Origin: Sophora flavescens
Taxonomy: Eukaryota > Streptophyta > Magnoliopsida > Fabales > Fabaceae
NCBI GenBank assembly: GCA_030762895.1
Contig: CM061068.1
Coordinates: 44,791,615 to 44,855,614 of the forward strand
Length of the DNA: 64,000 nucleotides
Reading direction: 5' to 3'
Position numbers and translations under genes: made by a program. Positions 35,001 through 45,232 of this stretch are shown here, piece after piece. Numbering within the stretch: the first letter of the stretch is position 1; each line of letters starts with the position of its first letter. The notes beneath the pieces are model-generated. The model did no database searches and was not told the DNA's origin. It saw only the letters and a list, made by a program, of their open reading frames with translations.

Positions 35001-38000
35001 TTGAAAAAGGTTTTGGTTGTTGATTCGTATCAATTGCAATTTATTTTCAGCCACTATATAGGTAAGTTTGAAAATTTTGAAACTATATATATATTCTTCA
35101 GAAATTAATATAGACTTTTCAATTTGTACTATTATGGTTACAAATAAATCATCTGGTTGTTTGTGATATAATGACTAATTTCAATTGTTTTTCTTGATTA
35201 TGGTGCATATGCATGTATTTTCTAAAAGCAGGTAATGAGAATGTTTAAGATTTTAAATAGGTTGAGCCCTTTATTGTTTGATGACAAGGATGCCTATCAT
35301 TTGGCATACCAAAAACCAAATTGTGATCCTTGTGCAATATACACAATGATATGAAGTATATGTTTAGAGCCTTCGGACCTTGTGCCTGGTGGCATCATTG
35401 ATGTGCTACTTTCCTCGGCACCCGGGCTTGAACCTGGTGCAGCCATACCCCTTCCCGGGTTTTAATAGTTGCAAATATAAAGAACATGTCTAGGATTTCA
35501 TTCATGGTCTTGCTGTTGTATAATGACTAGATATACCAATTGATATAATGATATGGTTTACTTACTAGCAAATATTGCCATGTAGAGTAAGGTAATTATT
35601 CGCAAAACAACAGCGATGCTTACTGTTTTAGTAATGTTTGCCATGGCAATTCAATAACTTCGATGGAAGCACCTTGTTATCCTCCTTTCTAAATTATAAT
35701 TGCTTTATCAGCAGAAGAATCCATTGTTACTTGTATGTTTCCCTTTTTCAGCCTCAACAACCATGTTGGAATTCCACAGTGGAGGCCACTGGGCCACTTT
35801 CTTGCACAAAAGATGGCATATATCTCGTGGGAGGAGCTTTGTCCGGAAATGCTTATCTCTGGGATGTACGTAAAAAACCTAAAATTATTTGTTTTGTTAA
35901 AAACCTGCTTCCTTGATTTGTCACTTTCAGTTCATTGGTCTATGTACTCATATGCATATTTCCCATATATTAATTAATTCTGGCTTAAATTGATTGAACT
36001 TTGCCAACTTTTAGTGCTAACACCCACTGTTATAAGCTTGAACGTGAGATTTAGATGAAAACTTGTATTTGGTGAAATCTTGATATGTTTATGGTGATTT
36101 GTAGGTGACCAGTGGAAAATTACTGAAGACTTGGAGAGCTCATCATCAATCTCTGAACTGTATGCTATTTTCAGATGACAACTCTATTCTCATTTCTGGT
36201 TCAGATGATGGTATGATCTGTGTTTGGTCCATGATTAGGTAAAGATAGAATATGTTTTACCTGGACAACTTTTGGCTTCAAGAATAAATGCAATAAAATA
36301 GATATTATGCACCGTTATGTTGATGCTTTTGTTCTATTCAATGTGATGGAAGTCTGTTAGATGTAGAAGAAACAGGAAGCTCACCACCTTTATTACATTG
36401 TTTGTCTGGGCATATGTCCACCATAACGGGTCTTTTAACTCTACCTGGAAGTTACTTCTCAGTTTTAGTATCAAGCTCCCTTGATGGCACATGCAAGGTG
36501 ATGATACTATGCAGTACGATTGTTACTTCTACAAACTGTTAGATTTTTATGAGATTGCTTTATATTAAGATGGGACATTCTGTTTATTAGGTTTGGGACT
36601 TCATCGCAGGAAGGCTTATGCAAACTCAAGTTTATCCTTTGCCAATAACTTCCATTGCCCTTGACCAAGGAGAAGGGCTCTTATTTTGCGGAACTGTAAA
36701 TGGGACAATAATTGTCAACAAGCTTGATATTGGTCTGGAAGAAGGTCCTTCCATTATCACAGCAGGCCAACCATTTGAATTGAAAGGACACAAGTAATAT
36801 ATGGTGCCTGAAGCTTCTTATTTCTCAACATATATTGATGATATAATTTCATCTCAGCACATATGGTTAGAAACTATGTGTAAACAAAAAAGTAAAAACA
36901 CAAACACTCATTTCTTATCTTGTTTTTACCAATTTTTGTCACAAAAGTTTGGAAATAGGAATAAAGTGAAAACAAAGTGATATTTTTGTAATGATAAGTG
37001 AAAGCATATCAACTGAAAAATGAAAACATAAAACAAACCACATGACCAACTTGTTTTTGAGTTATTATAGCATAATTATTTCTCAAACATATCTAAATTC
37101 CAAGATATTTTGTCCAAAGCTAATTCTATTTGTTGACCATGTAGTGGAGCCATTACTGCCTTGACCTCCAGTCAGTCAGGTCTAATATCTGCCTCTGAAG
37201 ACTGCACGATCTGCATCTGGGATGTCATCAGCAGGGCAATCATTCGAAGGTTCAATCTTCAAAAAGGTAAAATAACCTGTCCAGTTATGTTATTGTTCTT
37301 CCCCATTTTATGGCAGAGGAAATTGGGATTCACTACATGTATAAACTGTTTCTTGTGGATAAATGTTCAACTCATTTTTGCCATAAAAAAAATGTTCAAC
37401 TCAATCTCATTGGCTATGCCAGTTTGTAAAAGCCCTCAATACTGATTATAGAAGTTTCAGAACAAAGCTACAATGACATACATTAACAATATTGATGGTT
37501 TTATTAATAGCAGGAAAGTAACTAATCTGGCGGTAGTTCTGCGGTCATCAGTGCTCTCTACATCAAGACGTAGGAGAGTTTCCAATGAGTATATTGTTTC
37601 TCCACTTGACAAGTATCCTCAGCCAATCGGCTCACTCAAGGGAGCTACCACTCTCGTGTCATTATGTGGACTCCACAAAGAAAATCAGACCTCCATTGAT
37701 TTACGAAGTATAGGTTTATTAAGACATGACATGTCTGGTTCACAGGTTTTTCCCCTCCCCTTAAAATAGACTCTGTTTGCTAACACAAAATATCACAATT
37801 TGACATGTTATATCCCATTATAACCAACATGAAGAATTATGCTTTTACAGGTTAACATGAATGTTTACACACACACACACACATCCACCCACCCACCCAG
37901 AAGAAGAAGAAGAAAGCGTGTGTATAAAGAAAACCAGAATATCTATGACTGTATATTTGTATGGTTAGAGATAGAGGCAACTCAAACAAGAGATTACTAT

Positions 38001-38334
38001 AAATTGTTATAACTTGTTTGGCTCTATATGTATGTTCTATGCAGCTGCAAATATGCTATTTTTCATTATTTTTCCTTTTGGGCAGAAAGAAGATATGCCT
38101 ATGGCCATGACCATGCAGATGAAGGTGGAAACAAATATAGAGAGTCGTATATGGGCAATAAAGATGGCAAAGCATGTCATGGGGATAAACAAACAGCTGC
38201 AGTCACAACTGTTGGGCTTGATACAACGCAGATTGTCTTGTACAAACAAAATTGACTTTCAAAAAACTAGTACAAAAAAAGCTCAAATTTCAGAGTCTTG
38301 TACAGGAGGAGGAAAACCAGAAGCCTTAGTTTAG
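26090..38334 (+). CDS. RID3: WD40 protein of the IPI3/WDR18/RID3 type (8 exons, intact)
   Basis: Coding exons: 26090-26314, 35752-35865, 36105-36238, 36353-36497, 36591-36793, 37145-37266, 37519-37745 and 38086-38334. Together they make 1419 nt with no stop and give 472 residues. All introns are GT-AG. The N-terminus is MVREREALVACSD. WD signatures include NAYLWDV (about 107-113), SGSDDGMICVWS (about 145-156), SSSLDGTCKVWD (about 198-209) and SASEDCTICIWD (about 291-302). The last exon encodes a basic, helical-looking tail. Plant RID3 (about 440 residues in Arabidopsis) is the homologue of yeast Ipi3/human WDR18, a Rix1/PELP1-complex subunit for ITS2 processing and 60S maturation. The start at 26090 is preferred over in-frame 26075. 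The exon 7 acceptor at 37518 is a less typical AAAG but keeps the frame. Intron 1 is 9437 bp and full of transposons. Assignment to the family is secure; the RID3 name is by recognition. Confidence 0.85.
26762..27261. mobile_element. hAT-like MITE, 500 bp, with subterminal ACCGGT repeats
   Basis: Termini CAAGGTTTACA and, inverted, CAATGTTTACA are flanked by a perfect 8-bp direct repeat ctaaatat (26754-26761 and 27262-27269). Many ACCGGT/AACCGG motifs crowd both subterminal regions (26776-26920 and 27178-27250), with an AT-rich centre. Short terminal inverted repeats, 8-bp duplication and subterminal motif clusters are diagnostic of hAT elements. There is no transposase. Confidence 0.85.
27367..27713 (-). 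repeat. Cassandra 3' LTR (shortened)
   Basis: 347 bp. It is about 93-95% similar to its partner outside a ~60-bp deletion just upstream (plus strand) of the 5S-like segment. Confidence 0.85.
27786..28192 (-). repeat. Cassandra 5' LTR
   Basis: 407 bp, adjacent to the primer-binding site in minus orientation. Compared with the other LTR it contains an extra segment (ctgtccccacaaaccaacac...cacacttctt). Confidence 0.85.
27881..27992 (-). promoter_or_regulatory. 5S rRNA-like internal promoter region of Cassandra
   Basis: The minus strand shows the 5S gene landmarks aactccacagttaagcg and gggatgggtgacctcctggg, the latter overlapping the RNA polymerase III C box. It is not a functional 5S gene: the 5S 5' and 3' ends are missing. 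The other LTR carries the same segment at about 27399-27510. Confidence 0.75.
28193..29046. other. Intron 1 sequence, unassigned AT-rich DNA
   Basis: A gcctgtttgtttaggttt phrase at 28306 resembles a MITE end, but no inverted partner was found. No coding content. Confidence 0.5.
29333..29779 (-). repeat. 3' LTR of the Tork-like copia element
   Basis: 447 bp with TG...CA ends, bounded on the inner side by the polypurine tract. Confidence 0.9.
29960..33796 (-). pseudogene. Broken gag-pol of the Tork-like copia element
   Basis: Order on the minus strand: gag start MEGAITHDGDMFKLTADNYS (33796); CCHC knuckle CYYCGKPGHIKPEC (about 33090); protease DSGAS within IWIIDSGASFHVTPHE (about 32880); GAG-pre-integrase LWHGRSGHMSEK (about 32490); integrase core with FVTFIDDHSRK and LRSDNGGEY (32300-32100); the downstream FGCRAFVHIPKDERAKL segment (about 31820); reverse transcriptase (about 31460-30500); and RNase H GYSDADMAGDVDSRKSTLGY (about 30290) down to about 29960. 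Many frameshifts split it into pieces of at most 181 codons. Domain order PR-IN-RT-RH is Ty1/copia, and similarity is to the Tnt1 (Tork) lineage. It is not functional as it stands. Confidence 0.88.
34162..34618 (-). repeat. 5' LTR of the Tork-like copia element
   Basis: 457 bp with TG...CA ends, directly adjacent to the Met-tRNA primer-binding site. Confidence 0.9.
35013..35751 (+). other. Distal part of intron 1 of the WD40 gene
   Basis: AT-rich, ending in a pyrimidine tract and cag acceptor at 35749-35751. A motif cccgggcttgaacctgg near 35420 resembles a Pol III B box on the minus strand, without other tRNA or SINE landmarks. Confidence 0.5.
37868..37916 (+). repeat. Compound microsatellite in intron 7
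   Basis: (AC)n, then (CACC)n-like, then (AGA)n tracts follow one another directly. Confidence 0.9.
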
Positions 38335-38589
38335 TCCTTTTTAAGACAAGGATCTTGATCTTAATTTGAACTTTTCTTTGTATTGCATATTGATCATAAT
38401 GCTTTTCCTACCTTATTTACCTTATAAAGTAAATAGGTTCAGCTCGTTTATGCTTAAAGACGTGTTCCAATGAGAGTTTGTTCGGCTTCTGCCCCGTGTA
38501 TTTATACAAGTTTGTATACCAAATGCTAAAAAATTCTGCACTAGCTTTAAGTTGAGTTGGCATTAGGGGATAAAAGATGAGGGACAAGA
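38335..38589. other. 3' flank of the WD40 gene
   Basis: Probable 3' UTR and downstream region. AATAAA-like signals are not well defined and nothing else was seen. Confidence 0.4.
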
Positions 38590-38750
38590 GTAATGTTACG
38601 AACACACTCTCTCCTATTTGATGAAGTTCATGTGGTTATTTTGGAAATGGCTCAGGTTGAATTTTGTAGGATCCACATGAATATTTCAACAAATAAAAGA
38701 GAGTGCGTTAAAAAGAGTGTATTAAAGAATGTGTTGCTAATATTTCTCAA
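38590..38750. mobile_element. Small MITE-like element, ~160 bp
   Basis: The left end taatgttacgaacacactct and the reverse complement of the right end, atattagcaacacattcttt, are imperfect inverted repeats. The interior has a gtaggatccacatgaatat segment and no coding. The layout resembles short MITEs common near legume genes, but the target duplication was not found. Confidence 0.45.
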
Positions 38751-38794
38751 GATGACAATATGCAACACATGTGCACCGACGCACACAACACACA

Positions 38795-38932
38795 CTATGA
38801 AATGATTTCCATATATGCTTATTTTTCTACGTGGAAGACTGTGGAAGGGTAATGACCAACTTAACTATGGAATGATTTTCATATATCTATTGTCTATGTG
38901 GAAAACTATGGAATTGTAATGACCAAATTAAG
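38795..38932 (+). repeat. Tandem duplication, ~72-bp period
   Basis: tatgaaatgatttccatata...ggtaatgaccaacttaac is followed directly by tatggaatgattttcatata...tgtaatgaccaaattaag. Confidence 0.8.
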
Positions 38933-39198
38933 ATTAGATAAACCAGATAGCTATTGGATCTATCAACTTCAAAATATGGGGAATTGAAAATACTAGATTT
39001 TGTTGCAGCAAAATTAAGATCATTTTGCACAGAGATTTCAAAGTATAATAGTTCTTGGTGAGTTGTTGATTATCACAACTTATACCATATAATATGCTGT
39101 GTGGAAACTCGTATATTCACATCCCGACAGCTACCATATCAACATATTTATGGCAAAAAAAAGGAGAGTCACTGCCTAGATTATTGATGGGAAATAGA

Positions 39199-39560
39199 TT
39201 TTTTTTTTGGTAGACGAAGAGAACAACAAAAAAAAAAAAGAAAAAGAAAAAACAAACTACATTCTAATAAATTCAACTCCAGCCTTATCAGCTAAGACTA
39301 AGCTGTGAAGGCCCTACGGGGGAGGAAAAGGTCTTCCAGCTCTCATCCTGGTTAGCTCCCTGCTTAACCATGAAATCCGCACATCGGTTCCCTTCTCTTA
39401 GGGTATGCTCTACTTTAATCGACCATTGTCTTTGAAGCAAGCTTTTTATATCAACAAGCAAAGATGCATATTTATGCATATTTTCTAGCAAATTTCTTTC
39501 ATCAGGTTACCATTTGTAAATGGTAACTTGATGAAAGAAATTTGCTAGAAAATATCCATA
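39199..39560 (-). mobile_element. 5'-truncated L1-type LINE 3' end with inverted 5' segment
   Basis: On the minus strand the RNase H end LREGNRCADFMVKQGANQDE (about 39410-39351) continues to SPVGPSQLSLS and a stop near 39288, then a 3' UTR and a poly(A) tail seen as T-tract 39199-39208. A 7-bp direct repeat aaataga flanks the unit (39192-39198 and 39561-39567). The 5' end is a 38-bp inverted copy of the element's own sequence. Duplication, tail and internal inversion together indicate a target-primed insertion with 5' inversion. Confidence 0.75.
39478..39555. repeat. Near-perfect 38-bp inverted repeat, 2-nt spacer
   Basis: The left arm is 39478-39515 and the right arm 39518-39555, with gt between them and a single mismatch. 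The left arm belongs to the LINE fragment (its RNase H region) and the right arm is its inverted copy. Confidence 0.9.
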
Positions 39561-39963
39561 AAATAGAGTTCATTTTTTTTTTTTTATTGCAACAAGGTAA
39601 AAGGGCTCACTCATCTTGCATATCATTGTGGGCTTTTTTATACCTAATCTTGGCATAGAATTCGTCAAAACAAAACCTCTATTCATATTTCAGGGTTTAA
39701 CTTTAAACAGATCCAGTGGTGTCAAAATTGTGATATGATTTAAATTGAATTGATTGCAATGTGAAATCCCATGTAGCCCAATCCGATTTTTATATGTTTT
39801 TATTTTTCTATTTAAAATATTAATTTAACACCTTTAATACATTATCTCATAAATCAAAATATGAACAACAATAATTAGTAATTACACTATTGCAGTTTTA
39901 GAAAATATTACTATTATTAATTTTTACAACAAAAAGGGGGTTCGAGTAGAATAGAAAACTCAT

Positions 39964-41391
39964 TGATAGTGTGATTTTACATCATGTTTTCTGTACACTT
40001 TTGCATCCATTTTTCATATAGATTAGGCATTCTTTATTTGGTTTTTATTAGTTTTTCCCTTGGAACGGGTGAAGCGGTTTCTTGGTGTTGTTTTGCAGGA
40101 ATTAATGTAAAAATGCTCAGAATTGGCCTTGATGGAGCTTGGATGAAAAAGAGCCTGAAAAGAGAAGAAATTGAGCCAAGCAGAATTCCGGTGATTCGTC
40201 CCGCGAGACTTGATTCGCCTCGCGACCCTGAGAGCTGACTGTTCCAGCAGAATGTCATCTTTCTGGTTCGCCTCGCGAACCATGTCTCGCCTCGCGAGTC
40301 TGGAAACCAGAAGCCATCACGCCCAGGCCCTGATGCTCCTCACGGGCGTAATTGAGAAGAACCTTTCGTTTTTGCGTCGCGAGAAACTCTCGCCTCGCGA
40401 GAGTTCAATTCTCTGAAACAGCAGATTTTTAACATTCGCCTCGCGAGACATGTCTCGCCTCGCGAACGCGCGCAGAACTGATTGGTATAAGTTGCTGTTT
40501 TAGGGCAGAAAGGGGGAGTTTTTTTAGGAGTTTTTGAAGGGCTCTTGGAGGAGGCAGTTGGAGCTGCGACTGGACTAGGGTTCCAACCCTAGTAGGGGAT
40601 GTTTTCCTTGCTCTGGGAATGGAAGAAGATTGGAGGATTCTTCTATGAGTGTTCTTCATCTCTTCTCTCCTTCTCTTTTGTATTCTCATTTTTCATGAGT
40701 AGTTAAATCCCATATTGTTGGGGTTAGATGTAGCTTTTCTGAACTTGTTTGTATTTGATTTGGTTGTTTTAATGCAAGTCTCTATTTCTTTATGAGTATG
40801 TGATTATGTGCTTAATGCTTTCCTTGGCTTAGCTACCCATAGGAATGATATGTTGCTTTGATAGACAATTGACAGATTGATGTTAAGGCATGCTCATGAA
40901 TCATATGCCAAGTAGTTCAAGAATCTAGACATAGGTGTTGGCTGCTTGCAATCTTATAAGTCTTGACTTAATGCAAAATTTCAGGTTAATCCACCTAAGA
41001 CATTAGAGTTTAATCTGGGGTTTTAGGCTCATTCCACCTAAGACATTAGGGCTTGAGTATTTTAGAAAAGGCTTGATTGTCATTATTGAATTAGGACTTG
41101 TGTTAGAAACCATTTCATTGCAATTAAGGGAGGATTAGTGTAGTCTAACCCTGACAACTTTAGCCACAATTCTGTTGCCTTCCAAGTGTTCGATAAAATT
41201 CCCAAAAGACCAAAAATATTTTATTTCCTTATTTTATGATCTTTTCATACCATAGTTCCGTCTAGATAGTTGTTGAGTTTGTGAATTGGTAATTGGCAAC
41301 CGATCCCTGTGGATACGATAACCGATCTCACCACCATATTACTTGTTTGCGACGAGGTGCACTTGCCTTTATTCTAAAAAAATACGCATCA
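39964..41391 (+). mobile_element. Solo LTR of a Ty3/gypsy element
   Basis: It begins TGATAGTGTGATTTTACATC, ends ...AATACGCATCA, and has the 5-bp target duplication ctcat on both sides (39959-39963 and 41392-41396). It is collinear with the solo LTR at 19734-21129 (reverse orientation). A GC-rich block at 40195-40465 repeats the palindromic motif TCGCCTCGCGAG and variants, which the other copy does not have. TATA-like ggtataag at about 40486 marks the probable promoter, and the region after it (cctcatattgttggggttag...) would be R-U5. Confidence 0.82.
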
Positions 41392-41396
41392 CTCAT

Positions 41397-41862
41397 CAAA
41401 ATGCATGTCATTATTGCAATATCAAAATAAAAACATATATATATAACATTCTAGTGTGTGATTCAGTTTGAATTAAATTGGTTGTAAAAGTAAGAATTGA
41501 AATCTTGCATCCAGAGAAAAAAAAACTTGAATTTTGAATTTTTTTACCGTTGATTTGTCCAATATTCAATTTTTTCCTTCAATTTAAAAAGGTTGAACTG
41601 GATTTAAATAATAGGAGGTCCAATCTCTCTTAATATTTTTTTTTGTTAAACTAATACTTTAGTCCGTATATATGATATTGATTTTTAATTTAATTCTTAT
41701 ACGTAAATGAATGTTTAAACATCAGTAAATGAAGAATTATGCTTTTACGGGTTATATTAAAACATCAGTATATAAGTATCAAATGATTGGTTAAACATCA
41801 GTATATGAAGAATTATGCTTTTAAAGGTTAACATGAATGTTTACTTTAGTCACTAGCTAACA
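41397..41862. other. Short intergenic stretch with two copies of a ~40-bp motif
   Basis: The motif atgaagaattatgctttta occurs at about 41728 and about 41805, and a third copy lies in intron 7 of the WD40 gene (about 37830). No gene. Confidence 0.6.
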
Positions 41863-42466
41863 AAAGTTGTAACGCTCCGATTTATGTGTCTTTTTTGTAG
41901 TAGTAAATATATGTGTATATGTATTAAGTTTTTATAAAATCCAGAGAGTGATTTTAAATAAAGTAAAATCATTTTCTTATGTTCTTTTACCGTAGGAAGT
42001 AACGGTTAAATTTTCGGTTGAAAATTCAGACGAAACTCGGTCTGCATTTTCACTTCCGGTACAAGTTTACTGAGCATAAAACCTAATTTTGAACCGTGAA
42101 CGAAACGGTAGTGTCTTTGTGATGTTTTGTATGATATTGGAAACTTTCGAAAATTTGAGTTCGGAAATAAAATATAATATTTATTCCGGGCGAAATACGA
42201 TCGGAAACTTGAACCGGAGACGTAATGGAGCGGAGTAGGGAGCACAAAAGTGATGAGGTGGCATATGAGAGTGAGGTGACTTACTAGGGGATGGCCTAAG
42301 TCACATCCTAAAAAGTGGTCATGATGACACTTTTTGAATTATAACATATTATATGCTAAAAACCCATTTTTCTCTCTCTTCTTCAACCAAACAAGGCATA
42401 AGCCAAAACTTGGTCATCAAGACTTGCTTCTCCCTCTCTCTTTCACGCCACTTTCACCTCTCCTTT

Positions 42467-42474
42467 TATAAATA
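42467..42474 (+). promoter_or_regulatory. TATA box of the plus LTR-like unit
   Basis: TATAAATA in a pyrimidine-rich context about 600 bp into the unit. The minus unit has TATATA at the corresponding place (complement of about 49864-49872). Both are followed by a CT-rich leader and the conserved donor AAGG|GTAA (42607-42613 here). Confidence 0.5.
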
Positions 42475-44385
42475 CTCACTTCATTTCATCTCTTCCATTT
42501 TTCTTCTCCTTCTCCATTCTTACTTCAAAACTTCCAACACTTAAAATTTTCATTTTTACTTTGTTTCAAGCTTCAAGTTCTTCATACTTTTTCTTTCTAG
42601 TTTCAAGGGTAACCCCCTCATACTATTCTCTTGCAAGTTTTTCACTTATTTCATGAGTTTACTCTATGTTTTCTTAAAAATTTCTTAAAGCTATTTTAAC
42701 TTCTAAAATCTCTAGAAAATGGTAGAAAAATCTTTTTGAGTTGAAATCAATTTCTATGAACTTCTATTAATCTCTACTTTCATATTCTAAGAGCTTGTAT
42801 CAAACAAACATCTCTAACCTATTTTTCCAAGGATGGCCGAAACTATGTATTAGTGGCCTAGGAAGTTTTGTTTCAACTTTTTGAAAGATGATCATGTATT
42901 TGAGCTTCTATATACCTCTTGATCTTAAATCTAAAATCTTGAAAAGTTTGGAAATTTCTAACTTATTCATCCTATGATGACCGAACCTAGTAGGTTGTGG
43001 ACCTAGGATGTTTTATTTTCATTTTCCAATATGATCATGGACTTGAGCTCCTTAATACATTTGGATGTTAAGTCTAAGAGATTGGAAAGTTTAAAGATTT
43101 ATGACCTATTTATCCTATGATGGCCGAACCTATGATTGTTGTGAACCTAGGATGTTTTGTTTTCATTTTCCAATATGATCATGAATTTAGACTTCTTGGT
43201 ATCTTTTAACGCTAAATCTAAGAGCTTAGAAGGGTTGGAAATTTCTAGCCTACTTATACTAAAGAGACCAAAACCCTAAGCATGGATTTAGTGGGATTTT
43301 TGCTCTATCTTTGTAAAGTGAACCTTGGTTATGAACTCCTGACACTTAAGGATCATTAATCCATGAGTTGTATTCTTTTTTTTTTTGAAAACCTCTAACC
43401 CTATTTTATGCCATGGCCGAACCTATACCTTCTTGGTTTAGTGTTATTGGTTAACTTTTAACTTATGGTTTTGTGTTCATAAACCTAGACTTTCGTCGCG
43501 GAGTAGACGAGGACATTCGTAGTACACTTCCTCAAGCATCACATACCTTTACCTTCACAAAAGGTAAGAGGGGACAACCTAAGGGATATTCAATAGCTAT
43601 GTTCATGTGTGTATGTGGTTTGCTCGATTTATTTGAATATTGTTATTATATTGAATAAAAGTTTGAGTGATTTGTATACTTGAACTGTTGTGATAATTGT
43701 TTGAAGTTGATCCTTACTTGATTTAAAGTGTTGTGAATCATATATGTTATGAACTGTCATTAATTGTTATATTGTTGACTGAGATTATGATGATATTGAT
43801 TGAAGTCTGAAAAGCCTGACGATAATTAGTCAGTGCTCAACTAATTATATGATTAAAAGCCTAAATAAGCTTCGAAAAGAACTTTGAAAGTAATGGTGTT
43901 CATTTTAAAATGTTCTTTAGTAAAGTATGTGTTTTGGAAAGTAAGTGATCTTACTTGTATTTATTCCGGAAGGATAAAACTTTGGAACTTGTGTTAAATA
44001 ATTTCAAGTTAAAGAAAATTATTTTCTTACGAACTAAGTTTTTGTACAAGAGAAAATCATTTAGAAAATATGTGTTTTTACGGAAGGAAAAGCCTTTGGA
44101 AAATATTTGACCTTAAATAGAGATGATTTTAAGAAAAGGATTTCAAGATAAAATGGATTTCTTATAATAGTTTACAAATGATTTTCCAATGAAAAGATTT
44201 CGTGTAAAGAAATACTTTCGAAAATATTCCGGTAACTTGGATGGGTTACCGAGGTTTTAATTTGGTATTTTATTTTCACTGAACGAAAAGTAAGAACAGG
44301 TGAAATCGAATCTAGTTCGCGAGACATCGCTTCTAGTATTCTATAATGTACACGTTGATCTTTGATCCGTGTTAAGTATTGTGGA

Positions 44386-44490
44386 CCGAGAGTCTTAATC
44401 ATGATGTTGTGGGCTAAGAGTCCTAATCTCTATTATGGACCAAGTGTCCTAATTACGTTGTTGTGGACTAAGGGTCCTAATCATATTGAA
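44386..44490 (+). repeat. ~30-bp tandem repeats in the plus LTR-like unit
   Basis: About four copies of a unit like ttgtggactaagagtcctaa. The minus unit has the counterpart at about 48080-48185 (ggactcaaagtccacaacaa). Confidence 0.8.
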
Positions 44491-44738
44491 ATAAAACATG
44501 GGTAAGATTGTAATTCTTTTTCTATGACCACAAACCTTGACTGAGGCATCGGTCTTAGGTGTTGTGATTGAGCACTCGGACTGCGTGTCCCGTGTTGATG
44601 TTGAGTAATTTCAAGTGATGAAAATTATGAATGGTCTTTAGCTTTGAGCTTCAACAACGAATGAGATTGAACACAAAGAAAACATCTTGAACAAATGTTT
44701 TTCTTCATGCATTTAGGCAGACGTTCCTCACAGGTTAG

Positions 44739-44945
44739 TCATTTCGGTGATGCCCAAGCAGGGTCTATTAGTCACTTCGGTGATGTCCAAGCAGTGACTC
44801 TTAGTCACTTCGGTGATGTCCAAGCAGGGACTTTTAGTCACTTCGGTGATGCCCAAGCAGGGGCTGTCATATAAGTCACGACGGTGATGTCCAAATAGGG
44901 ACTTTAGTCACGATGGTGATGCCCAAGTGGGGGCTTTGAGTTTGA
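44739..44945 (+). repeat. ~36-42-bp tandem repeats in the plus LTR-like unit
   Basis: Six copies of a unit like agtcacttcggtgatgtcca followed by agcaggga. The minus unit lacks this array and has a different 48-bp duplication at the comparable position (47465-47562). Confidence 0.85.
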
Positions 44946-45232
44946 TCAACTCTTAGAAAGATGAAGGGATCTCATGAGATTAAGTTTATAGAGCCGGAAT
45001 ATTGGAGTGTCATGCATAATCTTTATAAAAGTTGATTGTACGGGTATGACACCCATTGATATGATACTTGTTGCTTTATCTATTAATATTTGGTAAATGT
45101 TAATATGTTGATGTGATGCATGTATCATGCATATGATTATTGTAATCTATCCATATATTGGTATCTCACTCTTGCATATCTTCTTGTTATTTCTCTTTGC
45201 TTTTCGGCATCACTGTATATCTATGAGTTTAA

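Larger units (their letters stand above)
29047..35012 (+). pseudogene. RTE-type LINE reverse-transcriptase tail, tandemly duplicated and split by a copia element
   Basis: Copy A (29047-29332 plus 34619-34735) reads, with breaks, CWAVKSQHKHKF, then an RIRNKCIKREC-like stretch, then a WFGHVRK-like stretch and DLELNSLFEDLVYGTTLWR. These are landmarks of the C-terminal end of plant RTE-clade reverse transcriptases. Copy B (34736-35012) repeats the second half of copy A with a few changes and is not interrupted. Copy A is interrupted by the element at 29333-34618. Copy B therefore shows what the empty insertion site looked like (gaggaaaaaaactatgggg). Both are short, frameshifted fossils in intron 1 of the WD40 gene. 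Confidence 0.75.

Noticed and set aside
37868..37916. Repeats in intron 7 considered as a CRISPR-like or satellite array
   Set aside because: They are simple AC/ACCC/AGA microsatellite tracts without spacers.
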